Assembly: GCA_000149265.1 (NCBI GenBank)
Contig: CH003275.1
Location: 1,859,289-1,923,288, forward strand
Origin: Ciona savignyi
Taxonomy: Eukaryota > Chordata > Ascidiacea > Phlebobranchia > Cionidae
DNA: 64,000 nt
Direction of reading: 5' to 3'
Part shown: positions 55,401-64,000 of the stretch, one piece after another
Layout of the letters: each line of letters begins with the position of its first letter
Position numbering within the stretch: the stretch's first letter is position 1
Made by a program: the position numbers and the translations under genes
Notes under the pieces: generated by a model
The model's input: the letters and a program-made list of their open reading frames with translations, nothing else
The model's database searches: none
Told to the model about the DNA's origin: nothing

Positions 55401-57172
55401 AAAAGAAACACGAAGATATTTACCGTATTTTAACCACTCTTACAAGAAATCGTGGCGGCAACTACATGGGCCATGAACGTTATTGTAAGTTTGTCAAAAT
55501 AGCATGACACAACATTTTTATAACCGGTTTAGGTCCCACTATCTTACTTCCCCTGCTGCAATATCTGTATTACATAATTTTACATTCACGCATTTTAACA
55601 CGTCTTATTGAGCTGTTTATTTTCGTCACATGTTGTTTCTGGAAACAAATAAAGCAATACCAAAAAAAGTAAAAACACGCCCATTTTCAGCTTTTGTAAC
55701 CTTTTCTTCGGATCGGAAAGAATTCACATTTTTTAGAAAATTAGAGATGTGAATTTAAAAAAAAAAATTAAATTTAAATATCGCAATTTACCCCAGGTAA
55801 TCCTCCAAAAGAGAATATGCATAAGCAATTATTAATACATTATCATTACGCGTATGAAAGAAAAGAAAACTTAAATTCAAAATAATTAAATCAGAATACA
55901 AACAAAAAATGCGTGCGTCCCATGCCTATCTATAACCATTTTTCGGATAACCCTTGGAAGTTTAGGTCAACTAAAACTTATTATTTACATTTATGCTCCA
56001 TATCAAGATTAAGGAATGTCCAATCAAAATAAATCTTGTGGAGATGTTATCTAATATTCCTTAAATATGCAGTGGAAAATTAAGAAAATTGCGCAATGGA
56101 AAATCCCGACAGACGCAAGAATATAAGCACGGCGACAGTTTTGCGAATATTAACCACCCAACACTCATCTGCACTTAAATTAGCCTGCTTATTGTTCTAT
56201 ATTAACAAAAATTAAAATACGCTAGTAAATTAAAAAAATTAGTCGTGTTTTCTAAAATATAAACGAAAACTGAAAAATACTTAAATTAAAATATTCCAGT
56301 TTACTCTATTAAAAAGTCCGCTAAAATTTTTTAACCATCCGTTATAATATACTGTTTCCGTGTGTATAAAACAGCTGGACACTAAAAACCGACAAATGGA
56401 CAAAGAATTTCAATGCTAACAAATATGCAAGCATCCAATACGCATATTTCTTCGTTGTGACGGAAATCACCATAAACTTAACCACACGCAAAGAGGAACG
56501 AAAAAATTGTATTCCAATAAAAATCAATTTTCATATCTATACCAAAAACGTAACTCGTCTTTTTATGTCCAATATGAAAACGAATAAAATGTTCAACTTA
56601 ACATTATAGAGATTCTTAATTTTTAGTTAGATTTTTTTTACTTTTAGTTAGCATTTTTTCTATTTTTATTGTTAATTTTTGTATACCGACGTAAATACTT
56701 TCAGCAAACATGGATATCAAGTTTAGATTGGTACTTTGGAAAGCCGCTTGATAAATGCAGAAACATATGGCGTAAAGTCAAAATGTTTTTTTAAATAGTA
56801 GTTTTCAACACTTTGTTGGCACTATATAGTTTATTATTATTGTTACCAGGTATTTTTCGAACGCACGAAGAATATATGGTTTTTGTAAGATTTCTGTATG
56901 GCGTTAACCATTTGGTCGCATGAATATTCGGCAGACATTCGTTTTTCATTCAAATTTTCATTGTAAAAATAAACTATGTGTACCTGATTAACGCTGCATC
57001 TCTCTATCTTTCCGATGCTACGACAATGACCGTCATTCTTTGCATTTATACATGTCCAGCATCGTATACCTATAATGCATAATTCCAGTGTTGGAGCGGG
57101 TCGAATTTTGCTAGTTGCTTTCTTACCTTGGGCTATATCCAAGCCTAAAACCAATATCCAAAAAACGTTCAT
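42549..57172 (-). CDS. Gene B: signal, Ly6-like, mucin, 7 CCP, VWA
   Basis: Exons in order: 57127-57172, 56984-57069, 55190-55282, 54945-55059, 52460-54529, 52079-52216, 51009-51135, 50358-50470, 49912-50049, 49352-49478, 49163-49269, 46466-46597, 45846-45972, 44955-45067, 43856-44047, 43286-43400, about 43079-43206, 42582-42730. Phases agree at every junction up to the VWA. About 1370 residues. The product should be secreted or surface-associated: a small cysteine-rich head, a stiff O-glycosylated stalk, then CCP recognition modules and a decayed VWA. The join between the mucin exon and the first CCP exon is inferred from a phase-1 donor and acceptor. If it is not used, the mucin part is a separate gene ending at 52452 and the CCP part lacks a start. 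Confidence 0.65.
43588..43702 (-). mobile_element. SINE fragment with head
   Basis: Reversed tail AGGATTTTCAGGTTTATTCA joined to the reversed head GGTTGAAAGGCGATGCACAA; the middle of the element is deleted. Confidence 0.6.
43856..44047 (-). CDS. Gene B CCP7 (single exon)
   Basis: Exon of 192 bp: CQPPVTELLNGDVTC, SVCVFYCDPGFSITGE, AEWTSRGQNCQ. The only CCP of gene B contained in one exon, as in gene A, and it sits next to the VWA. A GTAAGC inside it could act as an earlier donor, but it would remove the conserved Trp and last Cys. Confidence 0.8.
44192..44483 (+). mobile_element. SINE copy, near full length
   Basis: tRNA-like head GTCCGGTCCGTTGGTCTAAC, body GGTCGCTAGCTAGTCGG, tail TATCCTATCCTT. 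Confidence 0.85.
44700..44900. mobile_element. MITE, family 1, uninterrupted copy
   Basis: Same element as 29890-30330 without the insertion. Inverted ends around GGGAAACTGCTCACTGAAAC and GTGAGCAGTTTTCCTACCTG. The site that is filled in the other copy is intact here. Confidence 0.75.
44955..46597 (-). CDS. Gene B CCP5-CCP6 unit
   Basis: Three exons: 46466-46597 (132), 45846-45972 (127), 44955-45067 (113). They encode two CCPs: SSCVPLTAPAFGTVNC with VCDFTCDPDYVLRG, completed by FFWNNAPPRC; then CSPRYTDLYQGGIFC, ECIFECELGFYMVGS and GEWSNPAPTC. The acceptor of the first exon lies one base from the 37-bp satellite. Confidence 0.85.
45203..45540 (+). mobile_element. Full-length tRNA-derived SINE
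   Basis: Best copy in the window. Head GTCCGGCCCGATGGTCTAGC with box A, box-B-like region GGTTGCAGGTGCGAAACTGG, a body with GGCAAGGCACTTTACGGACA, and a tail of about eleven TATCC units. This composite structure fits the SINE Cics-1 described in Ciona; the identification is from memory of the family, not a search. Confidence 0.85.
46602..48775. repeat. 37-bp satellite array, about 35 copies
   Basis: Unit ATTTCGGTTTAAACTTGGAT plus TAAACTCGATTTAACAT, exact 37-bp spacing. About 3.6 copies lie left of an inserted element and about 31 right of it. Copies differ by single bases, such as TTCGA for TTCGG or TTAAGG variants that recur in neighbouring units. The array lies in the intron between the CCP4 and CCP5 exons of gene B. 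Confidence 0.97.
46736..47618 (-). mobile_element. piggyBac-like element inserted in the satellite
   Basis: Element of 883 bp with ends CCCTTTAACTGCCG(G)CTG in inverted orientation, flanked by TTAA on both sides (46732-46735 and 47619-47622). TTAA duplication and CCC ends are hallmarks of piggyBac. On the minus strand a short frame (47352-47158) reads NRYSVEEAALLLADSDSGSS, like the acidic N-terminus of piggyBac transposases, but no catalytic domain remains. It is therefore a non-autonomous deletion derivative. Several TGACGTCA-type palindromes lie inside it. Confidence 0.85.
49163..50049 (-). CDS. Gene B CCP3-CCP4 unit
   Basis: Exons 49912-50049 (138), 49352-49478 (127) and 49163-49269 (107). 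CCP3: KRCYPVVRTVRYGRVSC, SVCSVTCNRGYFVEG, completed by NEWSSNPPTC. CCP4: CNSRLNIPRNGRMVC, RFRRIGSRTSTC, GVWTHRPPVC. The exon borders cut each CCP in the same places as the other two units. Confidence 0.85.
50358..52216 (-). CDS. Gene B CCP1-CCP2 unit
   Basis: Exons 52079-52216 (138), 51009-51135 (127) and 50358-50470 (113). CCP1: PTCDVLLIPLFGRMHC, SVCLFSCEFGFHLVG, NLLWNASVPMC. CCP2: CKPIHADPVNGGVFC, FSCEDGYRVLGS, DGVWTSPTPRC. The 138/127/113 layout repeats in the two downstream units, so a two-CCP block was triplicated. Confidence 0.85.
50651..50888. mobile_element. hAT-like MITE, about 238 bp
   Basis: Left end TAGGGGTCGGTAAACTACGG and right end AAGTTTGTCGACCCCTG are inverted repeats of the hAT type. 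Flanks GTATATCT and GTATATGC look like a mutated 8-bp duplication. Confidence 0.7.
52217..52459 (-). other. Alternative intron or 3' UTR after the mucin exon
   Basis: If the donor at 52459 is used this is a 243-bp intron joining the mucin to CCP1. If not, translation stops at TAA (52452-52454) and this is the start of a 3' UTR. The acceptor AG before 52216 is good. Its upstream tract is only moderately pyrimidine-rich. Confidence 0.6.
52460..54529 (-). CDS. Gene B mucin-like stalk exon
   Basis: A single 2070-bp exon, phase 1 to 1, encoding 690 residues. Most is about 50 tandem copies of an 11-residue unit, NPTTEPTTDSI with variants (AP, SP, TQ for EP; NL or NA for NP). Such Thr/Pro repeats are sites of dense O-glycosylation and make extended stalks. 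In most units Pro follows Asn, which blocks N-glycosylation; NLT and NAT variants restore it. The last 90 residues are non-repetitive (IPANQQFFIERVPLELQL). No hydrophobic tail. ORFs on the opposite strand are shadows of the repeat. Confidence 0.85.
52780..54480. repeat. 33-bp coding minisatellite
   Basis: DNA repeat behind the mucin units. + strand form: GGTTCGGTTGTAGGATTAAT plus AGAATCAGTTGTT. The 33-bp period is kept throughout, and base variants such as GTGCGG for GTTCGG recur in blocks, so unequal exchange is likely and allele lengths should vary. Confidence 0.95.
54945..57172 (-). CDS. Gene B signal peptide and Ly6/uPAR-like domain
   Basis: Exons 57127-57172, 56984-57069, 55190-55282 and 54945-55059. 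The start gives MNVFWILVLGLDIAQG, a signal peptide; an in-frame ATG 35 codons upstream (57277) would hide it and is less likely. The mature domain starts GIRCWTCINAKNDGHC and ends VCRCCCDKSMCNQ, the CC-x4-CN ending of three-finger Ly6/uPAR domains. It has 14 cysteines, more than the usual ten. Ly6 proteins are often GPI-anchored; here the domain is followed by the stalk instead. Confidence 0.75.
57070..57126 (-). other. 57-bp in-frame mini-intron of gene B
   Basis: GTAAGA to ATTATAG, 57 bp, a multiple of three with no stop in the reading frame. Removal is favoured because it joins the signal peptide directly to GIRCW, but retention would only add 19 residues. Confidence 0.55.
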
Positions 57173-59060
57173 CTCCAAACCGCCAGTCACTCCAGTAGCT
57201 ACTTTCTCATTGTTGAGAAGTCGCGCTAAATACTTTTGACCCCAAATCGGCAACACGTTGATTTTCGGAAGAAGCATGACACGTCATCGCGTATATACTT
57301 CTTGGGTGAAATGTGAAAAGTGACATGAAATATCTGAATGATTCGTCCTTTCCATCATTGCTGCACGACATAAACTATCTGCAGTTTGCTCTTTAAAATG
57401 CTGCACGATTCATGTGCTATATTCGCAGTTCTAACTCTAAGCATTTTGTAATGGCATTGCTTCGCAGAATGGGATATTTATATTTATCCCTGCAGTTACG
57501 ATCAAATGGCAATCGTGGACACAAGACTATCGTCGGAATACCTCGTTTCCGCCCTTGAAGTTTTTGCTTTGGGCCTTATTTATATTTATTATTAGCGAAA
57601 TTCACATTAAAGTCTGCCCAGTGCGCCTTTGGAACACACAAATTGAGAATCGGTTAGATCAATAGCATTTTACCCATTTTTTTCATAATACTCAATTACC
57701 GTAGACTTTATTCTTAATCATTTTATACAAAATGTTAGGTTAAAAGTTATTGTTTTGGTCAGTCGCCAAACTGTAATGCTTATGAATGGAGCCCATTCGA
57801 ACCACAAGTCGAAAAGTTTCGACATGACGCTTGCTTGTAACTTGAGCAGGCACTCGACCTAGTTTGCTTTTTACCGATTGGATTAGCGGATTAGTCAAAA
57901 TCAACGACAGTAGACAAACAGATACAGAAAAATAAGCAAAGACCTCTCTTTAATATTTGTAAAGTATGTCACTGTGTGTCACTGCAACATGATTATGATC
58001 AAGACAACGTATTAAAACCGTGTGAAGTGTATTTTTAACGATAGATACGTGGTAACATATCCAACGCCAATCCGTCAAATTTTATTTGAACAATCACTTT
58101 GTATAGATAAATACTGCGACTTCATGTTTATTTTTTGTTTATAATACAACTGTCAGTTTTTCGAACTGGTTATTGTCAACAGTGGATTTTTATACTTCGT
58201 GGGTAACACCTGTTTTGTTTACATAGCCGCATTTCTACTGCACCTCAGTTCAACTGTCCAATTTGTAAGCATTATATGCTTTATATGTAAGATATAGCGA
58301 CCCCATTATTGTTTATATTGAGTGTCAACGCCACAAAAGTTTATGATTCATACTCGCAATGTTATTCGTTTCACACTATAGCGAATTTTACCACTGTATG
58401 TATAGCCTTTCGTTTTCCCAGATATGCCCATATGTAAGTTATATTCATTCCATTTGATAGTTTTCATATATAATTTATTTGGCACCTATTTATTTATATT
58501 TTGCTATCAAACTCTAAACGTTTTGGTGAGCGACGCGTATTTATTACTTCAAATAAAAAACTAGTAGGCGTTTACGCGTACTTCAAGTTATTAAATATAG
58601 ACATAGGGAATTTACCTTTGACTTACCTTAAACATTTATACAGCAATGTCGTTCATTTGCTGGAATAAATGTAACACGCATACAGATTTATAATTGATAA
58701 TTATGTATTGTCACCAAAAATAATGTTAGTATGATTAAAATGCGGTAATTTTTCTGGCAAGAAATACATTTGCCAAATGAAGATAACAGCTAATACATAT
58801 GTTGTGGCTTGGGTAGTATAACGCATAAATATTGTGACCAAAATTCGTACATCATTTCTCAAATGAGTAAGACTTAAAATGATTAATTCCAGCACGAACT
58901 TTTCGAAATGCGGCAACTCTAATTGCACTTTCTAAATAGACAATAAATATGAAAATTTCATTATAATTTTGGTGTGGTTATACGGCATTACAACATATAT
59001 CATGAGGATAATGGTCAACTATATGAAAAATTTTCTTTCATGCTGATCAGCGGGTAGCAT
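57173..59060. other. Intergenic DNA between gene C and gene B
   Basis: 1.9 kb containing the 3' UTR of gene C and the promoter side of gene B. I see no coding exon and no clear repeat. Confidence 0.5.
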
Positions 59061-61494
59061 CTAAAAGTTTTCGCAAGCAGCGGGGCAAAAGTAGTTTCTG
59101 AGTCGGTTAGCGAATTCAGCGTCCAATGAATTAAAACCACCAGTCACTTCAAACAATCGGTCCTCTGATCCTGAAATCTGAAGCAGCTCATCTCTTACGA
59201 TAGTTGTCCCGGGCATAATCACAGCGATGACAAATGTCTGGAAATGTAATCTCAAGTTAAATCTATTATAAAAGGCAATCTGGACTTTTGCCAGCGTTGA
59301 TATACATTAGGTACGCTAATGGCCTGCAAGCATGTTAATATTGGACAAAATTACACAGGTCTCAAGATACACCTTACTATTATTATCTTAAACTGATTTA
59401 GTAAAAAAAAGACTATAGGCCCTTTAAGAATAAATTTTTTTTTTTTTATTTAAAAGATTTTCTTTGTTCGGAAATTACTACACGTGGGTAAGATAAAATA
59501 CGCTTGAGGACATATATTAACATATCAATCGATAACGAAATTACAGAAGGCGTTACAACTGCGACAAATATCCTCCAAGATTACTTCGCACCCACATATT
59601 AAAAGCTATAATAATTGACCATACCACAGCTCCTGTATCTCTTAACTCTTGTGAAATGGTATCAACACTGTCCTGAGATCGACCATCCGTAAGCACGAAC
59701 ACCAAGTCTGTCACTCCTGGTCTGTTACCATTCTCTCTGGTGAGCATGACATCTTTGGCGTGACGAATTGCATTACCGGTGTGTGTGCCTGTGAACGTTA
59801 ACAGAAAATGTAATTGTACAAACAAGAAAATGCTCTTAGCTTGAAAGTATTTTACACAAATGTGGATAGACTAACCAACATAAATCGAGTAATGTTTAGA
59901 CGCTCCATTATGCAAAAAAATTTGTTCTATTAAATATTACATTATTTAAAACAAGGGAGCTACACAGAGCTACTCTTGCAAACGTTTCTTGTGGAGCAAA
60001 TAGATAATTAGAGATTAAGCCTGAAGAAAAAAAGAATTCACGAGTGGGTGAAATCATGGCTATTTATTTATATATAGATCAACACTTCGGGTAATTTCCC
60101 GGAATTGCCAAGGTCAATAAGTTTTACAAAATCGTAAACATACTGATCGTGTTAAGCTAGTGGTATCTAAAAAAAATATAATCGAAATTAGCACACAAAA
60201 AAACTAGTTTTATTAGAAAGTAGTTAAGGAAACTTAAGAACGTTGTAAATTGCCGGTACGTCAGCTAACATCTTTGAAAGTTTTAAACCAATTTGCAAAT
60301 CTGATTATGACGAAATGCCGACAACATGGCACGCGTCATAAACAAACGTAGCAAAACAAAATATTCCTGCTTACAAGAGCACCCATTATTACTTACCGCT
60401 TCCGTCATACGGTATTCTTCGAATAGCTTGTAAAAGTCCAGCTTTGTTGCTTGCAAACTGGTTCAGCAAAATCTGAGTGTTATTATCAACAACTCGATTG
60501 TAACGGAAGGCTCCCACTCTTAAACTGGACTCGTCAATTACGAATTGACTGTAAAGAAAAATACGAAATAAATTAATCATGTCTTGTAATAGTTTGAACA
60601 AGTGTTAACATTTTGTTATACATGTGTTATTTCACAATCGCTAGCTTAAAAGAACCAGAAGCATATTGGTATTTTGAATACCAACCCGAATTTGCGATAG
60701 ACGTTCTAATTTTTCGACTGGTAAATTTTTGACAGTCAGTTATTTTGAGTTAAAATTTTGGAACCCCTTTAGTTACCTAGCAAATAATATGTGTAAGCGC
60801 TTTAATACTATGAGTTACATTGCGACTAATTTTACCAATATCAAAAACTTGCTGTGATAAAGTGCGTTACAAACTATGCGGGTAAAAAAAAGAAAATTCG
60901 AAAAATTGGGCAAATATTGTGTGTTCTTGAAAAACACATCAGAACGCTGTTTGGCAAGGTTCTCTTCTAAATAAATATTCTGTGAACAAGGTATTGAAGA
61001 TTGCTCTTTTACATAATTAAGGAGATTAAAATCTTATCCAACTATTTTTGTATAATATCTACTTGAAACAACCAGCTACTGTATTTCTATAGTCTATAGC
61101 AGTGGTTCTTAAACTGGGGGGCGTGAACGCTTCTCAAGGGGGGCGCGAGCATGGCAGTTACATATTGATGAAAAACAGCTCTAAATTACAGTCAAGCCTC
61201 GTATTTCTCGTTAACACTAATCCAATAGATTAATCTGTGCCCTAGTTTTAAAAAACAATTTTGTCTGGGCTATAATTCATTACTGTTTCAATTTTCGCTG
61301 TCTTATTTATATCGACACATCGTTATATGCTTCGCTTTCTATTTTTCGTAAATTTGATTTTTGGGTATAGTGTTTCACTTACTCGAGCATAGTTACCACA
61401 AAATTGATCATTTGCAACCAATTCTGTCGTCGAACAGAACTAGACGAATCAAGAACCACAATGGCGTCGGCTCGGGCAAAAGGCGGGCAGGGCC
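59061..61494 (-). CDS. Gene C VWA domain
   Basis: Exon lengths 112, 152, 164 and 177. MIDAS motif [13 protein letters not shown] and TDGRSQDS all intact; exon 2 has [12 protein letters not shown] and RRIPYDGSG. Fully competent metal site, unlike gene B. Confidence 0.88.
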
Positions 61495-63882
61495 CTGAAA
61501 GATAAAAAATAGATTAAACTTTCGGAGAATTTTGCCTGAAAATGCGTCTTGAGTATCGGTAAAAACAGCGTTTATGCAATCACAAACGCATTCTTAGTAA
61601 TTCGAACACACTTAGTAATTGTGTTGTAATATTTGTAATGATGCAGTTCTACTTTGTAATAATTATGTTCAATCATGTATACTCTATTACGGCCATGGTG
61701 TACCAAACATTGGATTTATAGACGATAACTTTTCCTACTTATTGCCTATAAAGTTCAACAATTAACGTGTGGATGGTTTTTAGTGCATTTGAAGTAATAA
61801 GAAAAACTTTACAAACTACCCTCATCTGCGTTTGTTTTCGTTTCTTACTTTTCGTTTCTTACGCAAATACGTATAGCTTATTACTTAAGTAGATATAAAG
61901 TGTGGTTAGGTTTTTCATATCGGTTTGTATATTTATTGCAATAATTAGAAATTTAATTTGATTTACAGGCCCTATTTAAAGACAAACTAGAGTTTTATTG
62001 TCATGATAAACGCATTTCAATCCGTTAAAGGTTATACAGCTGTATAAACTTAGTAAATTTTGCCGGCACATTGCATTCTATAATAAGTCTGATAGCCGTA
62101 ATACTCAAATTTTCAAAAACTAAAATTCTTTTTATTTGGTAAAAACTGTTTTTAAAAAATATTACTTTACGACGGCACACCTAGCATTGTCCTGGAGCAC
62201 AGTAGTGTGCCGTGGCACACTGGTTTTGGAGCACTGGTTTAGATGTTGGGAATTCCCCATGTTTAGTAACGATAATCGCAATTATCGATACTGTTTTAAA
62301 AGTATCGTTGCAGCCGTAATCAAAACCTATTAAATGACCTCTGCATTGAGTTTTTTTTAAATTTAATACTTTAGTAAAAATATATGCCGTGGTATCTATA
62401 TTCAAATTACGCAAATAGTTTTAAACAAAGTTTTAACATTTAGCCACATTTGTTTTATATCGCTCTCTTGTGGCACTTCATTTATCACGCACAAGAAAAG
62501 TCTTTTATGACGTTGCTGTACAGCAGGATGGTAACTACGAGCATTAAGACTAGAAAATACAACTAGTTTGGTAGTTGTGAGCAAAAATATATTGGTTTGT
62601 GGACGAAATATTGCTATTTTATTCTATTGTAGGTACATTTAAAGATATTGTTTTGCCAAGTAGGCAACCGAAGATGTCCTGGCAAGATTGCTGCTTTGTT
62701 TGACTTTAGACTATCGCAGTTTACAGCTGTGCAGGGAATAATGTTACTGTAACATTTTTAGGTCACTTTATTTGTTAAAAGCGATAACATGTCATTATAG
62801 AGTCATTACACGATAGTGGTTTAGTCATGGGACAGAAACCGAAGAAAGGGTTACGCCGTGCAATCTAAAATCGGAATATACAGCAGTTGGGCCAAAAGCT
62901 TTCAGCAACCGGACTCCTCTAGTCGTTTAATTGCCACATACTGCTAATTAATTCGCCAAACTTAAATTTATTAATCATTACTAAGTATTCAGAATTTTAA
63001 ACAATCTGTACGAATGTTTATTTACTGTAAATGAAGAAAACAAAGATCAGTTTCTTTTTATTCCACCAATAGAGTATAAATAAATTTTTAACATATATCA
63101 ATGTATTATTGTTAAATCCTCATTAGGCACATGCTGCTAAAATGATTGTTAAACTTGTTGAACCAAAGAACCATGTTATTACAGCTGTATAACTTTTTTA
63201 TACAATATTATGTAATAATGTGGGTTTGTCAAATAGGTTAAAAGGACGGCGACCCAGCTTAACTTTGTATTTCTAGCATTCTAATCTCAATCGTGGTGAA
63301 ATTTTAGATACATAATACGGTCATTATAGGGTCATATTCAATAAAAACTTCCCAAAACAGTTTCGTATTATTGATATATGTGATCGACTTACTAGTACAG
63401 CACGGTATAGGTTCTTGCCAAGTTGAGCCGTCACATTCCGAATGTGTGTAGTTAGCTGGATGTACGGTAAATCCATCCGCACAATTAAACGTACAAGTCG
63501 AGCCCACCTGGTTTCCGTTCGTACACGAAGCAGTTCCGTTACGAAACCTGACCTCAGGGCAAGTCGGCTCTGTTATGGCAACATTTTTGTTCCCAAATGT
63601 TATTTCCTTGCCAAAACCAAGATACAGTGGAAATTAAAAAAATGGGGTAATCTATTAATTTGCTAATGTTTGCTTTTCGTCGTTAAGATTTATCTTTGGT
63701 AATAAAGTATATTATGAATGAAATTTATTGTAGACAAACGGTTATGAGATCGATTCATATAACAATTTCTATATAAAAGTGGTTTTAGTGACAAGGAATT
63801 AAAGCTTGCCCCGTTAAAAAAGCTTATATTGAATAGGTTACTAATAAATACTACAGTAACTTACGGTCAAGGCCTGAACTTT
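59061..63882 (-). CDS. Gene C: CCP-VWA protein, 3' part
   Basis: Exons 63865-63882, 63393-63569, 61383-61494, 60397-60548, 59625-59788 and 59061-59237, all with consensus borders and matching phases, ending at TAG (59061-59063). Encodes a CCP followed by a VWA and nothing more, with C-terminus CPAACENF. The same CCP-VWA block occurs twice in gene A, so gene C is its closest paralogue here. The 5' end lies beyond the window. Likely secreted; no membrane anchor. Confidence 0.8.
61495..63392. other. 1.9-kb intron of gene C
   Basis: Contains two hAT-like terminal sequences, CAGTGGTTCTTAAACTGGGG at about 61102 (just outside, in the neighbouring intron) and GTGCCGTGGCACACTGGTTT near 62208. No pair of ends with a target duplication could be defined. 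Confidence 0.4.
63393..63569 (-). CDS. Gene C CCP
   Basis: 177-bp exon, phase 1 to 1: [43 protein letters not shown]. The terminal CC matches the other CCPs that precede a VWA. Confidence 0.85.
63865..63882 (-). CDS. Gene C 18-nt microexon
   Basis: A short block between a good acceptor (TTTTTTTACAG) and GTAAGT donor, 18 nt, a multiple of three and phase compatible with the CCP exon. It would add six residues (SSGLD core). Plausible but unproven. Confidence 0.4.
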
Positions 63883-64000
63883 CTGTAAAAAAAATATAAA
63901 ATCTGAATTAGTACATCACAAAAAAATGAGTTATTATTTGTCGCGTATGACGAAAGGTTGCCACCGATACCAGCCGCTATTACGTAGCTTTGTAAAGGCA

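Noticed and set aside
61102-62236. A 1.1-kb hAT element between CAGTGGTTCTTAAACTGGGG and a GGAGCACTGG end
   Set aside because: The ends look hAT-like, but no matching 8-bp duplication flanks them and they may belong to different elements.

Overview
This window is chordate genomic DNA, most likely from a tunicate of the Ciona type. The reasons are short AT-rich introns, many copies of a tRNA-derived SINE whose 3' tail is (TATCC)n, small MITEs, and long secreted proteins built from phase-1 CCP/sushi and VWA modules. The species is inferred from these features; no database search was done. Coding regions were rebuilt exon by exon from splice consensus, conserved domain residues and intron phase, because nearly all genes here are split.

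Left end, + strand (2578-8318): the 3' seven exons of a formin, FHDC1/INF2-like. They encode the larger part of the FH2 actin-assembly domain, then a long basic, Ser/Pro/Lys-rich tail. The 5' part lies outside the window or in undetected exons. The gene converges on gene A.

Minus strand, 36158-9879 (gene A): I can close one reading frame through 43 exons, giving a secreted protein of about 2587 residues. The order is signal peptide, CCP, VWA1, three CCPs, an array of 24 CCPs made of 12 tandem A-B pairs, CCP, VWA2, CCP, VWA3. The 24-CCP array (17678-28062) is the most striking feature. Exon sizes are nearly fixed (189 and 198 bp), copies are near identical, variable blocks are shuffled between copies, and introns fall into subfamilies. 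One repeat contains a 100-N assembly gap that is really 44 bp if the repeat is intact.

Minus strand, 57172 to about 42550 (gene B): signal peptide, a Ly6/uPAR-like cysteine-rich domain, one 2070-bp exon coding a Thr/Pro mucin stalk of about 50 eleven-residue repeats, seven CCPs in three duplicated three-exon units plus one single-exon CCP, and a VWA domain with a damaged metal site. The mucin exon has a phase-1 splice donor immediately before an in-frame stop, so splicing could choose between a short mucin form and the long CCP-VWA form. An intron of this gene holds a 37-bp satellite that is split by a piggyBac-like insertion.

Minus strand, 63882-59061 (gene C, 5' end outside the window): an 18-nt microexon, a CCP and an intact VWA ending at a stop codon.

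The three minus-strand genes form a head-to-tail cluster of related extracellular proteins. All VWA domains share the same intron positions. The architecture suggests adhesion, complement-like recognition or allorecognition, but the sequence does not prove any of these roles. Tunicate CCP-rich receptors with individual variability are known (for example vCRL1 of Ciona); identity with any of them is not claimed. Between and inside the genes lie SINE copies, hAT-like MITEs with clear 8-bp target duplications, a nested MITE with a natural empty site elsewhere in the window, and a diverged 335-bp tandem repeat.
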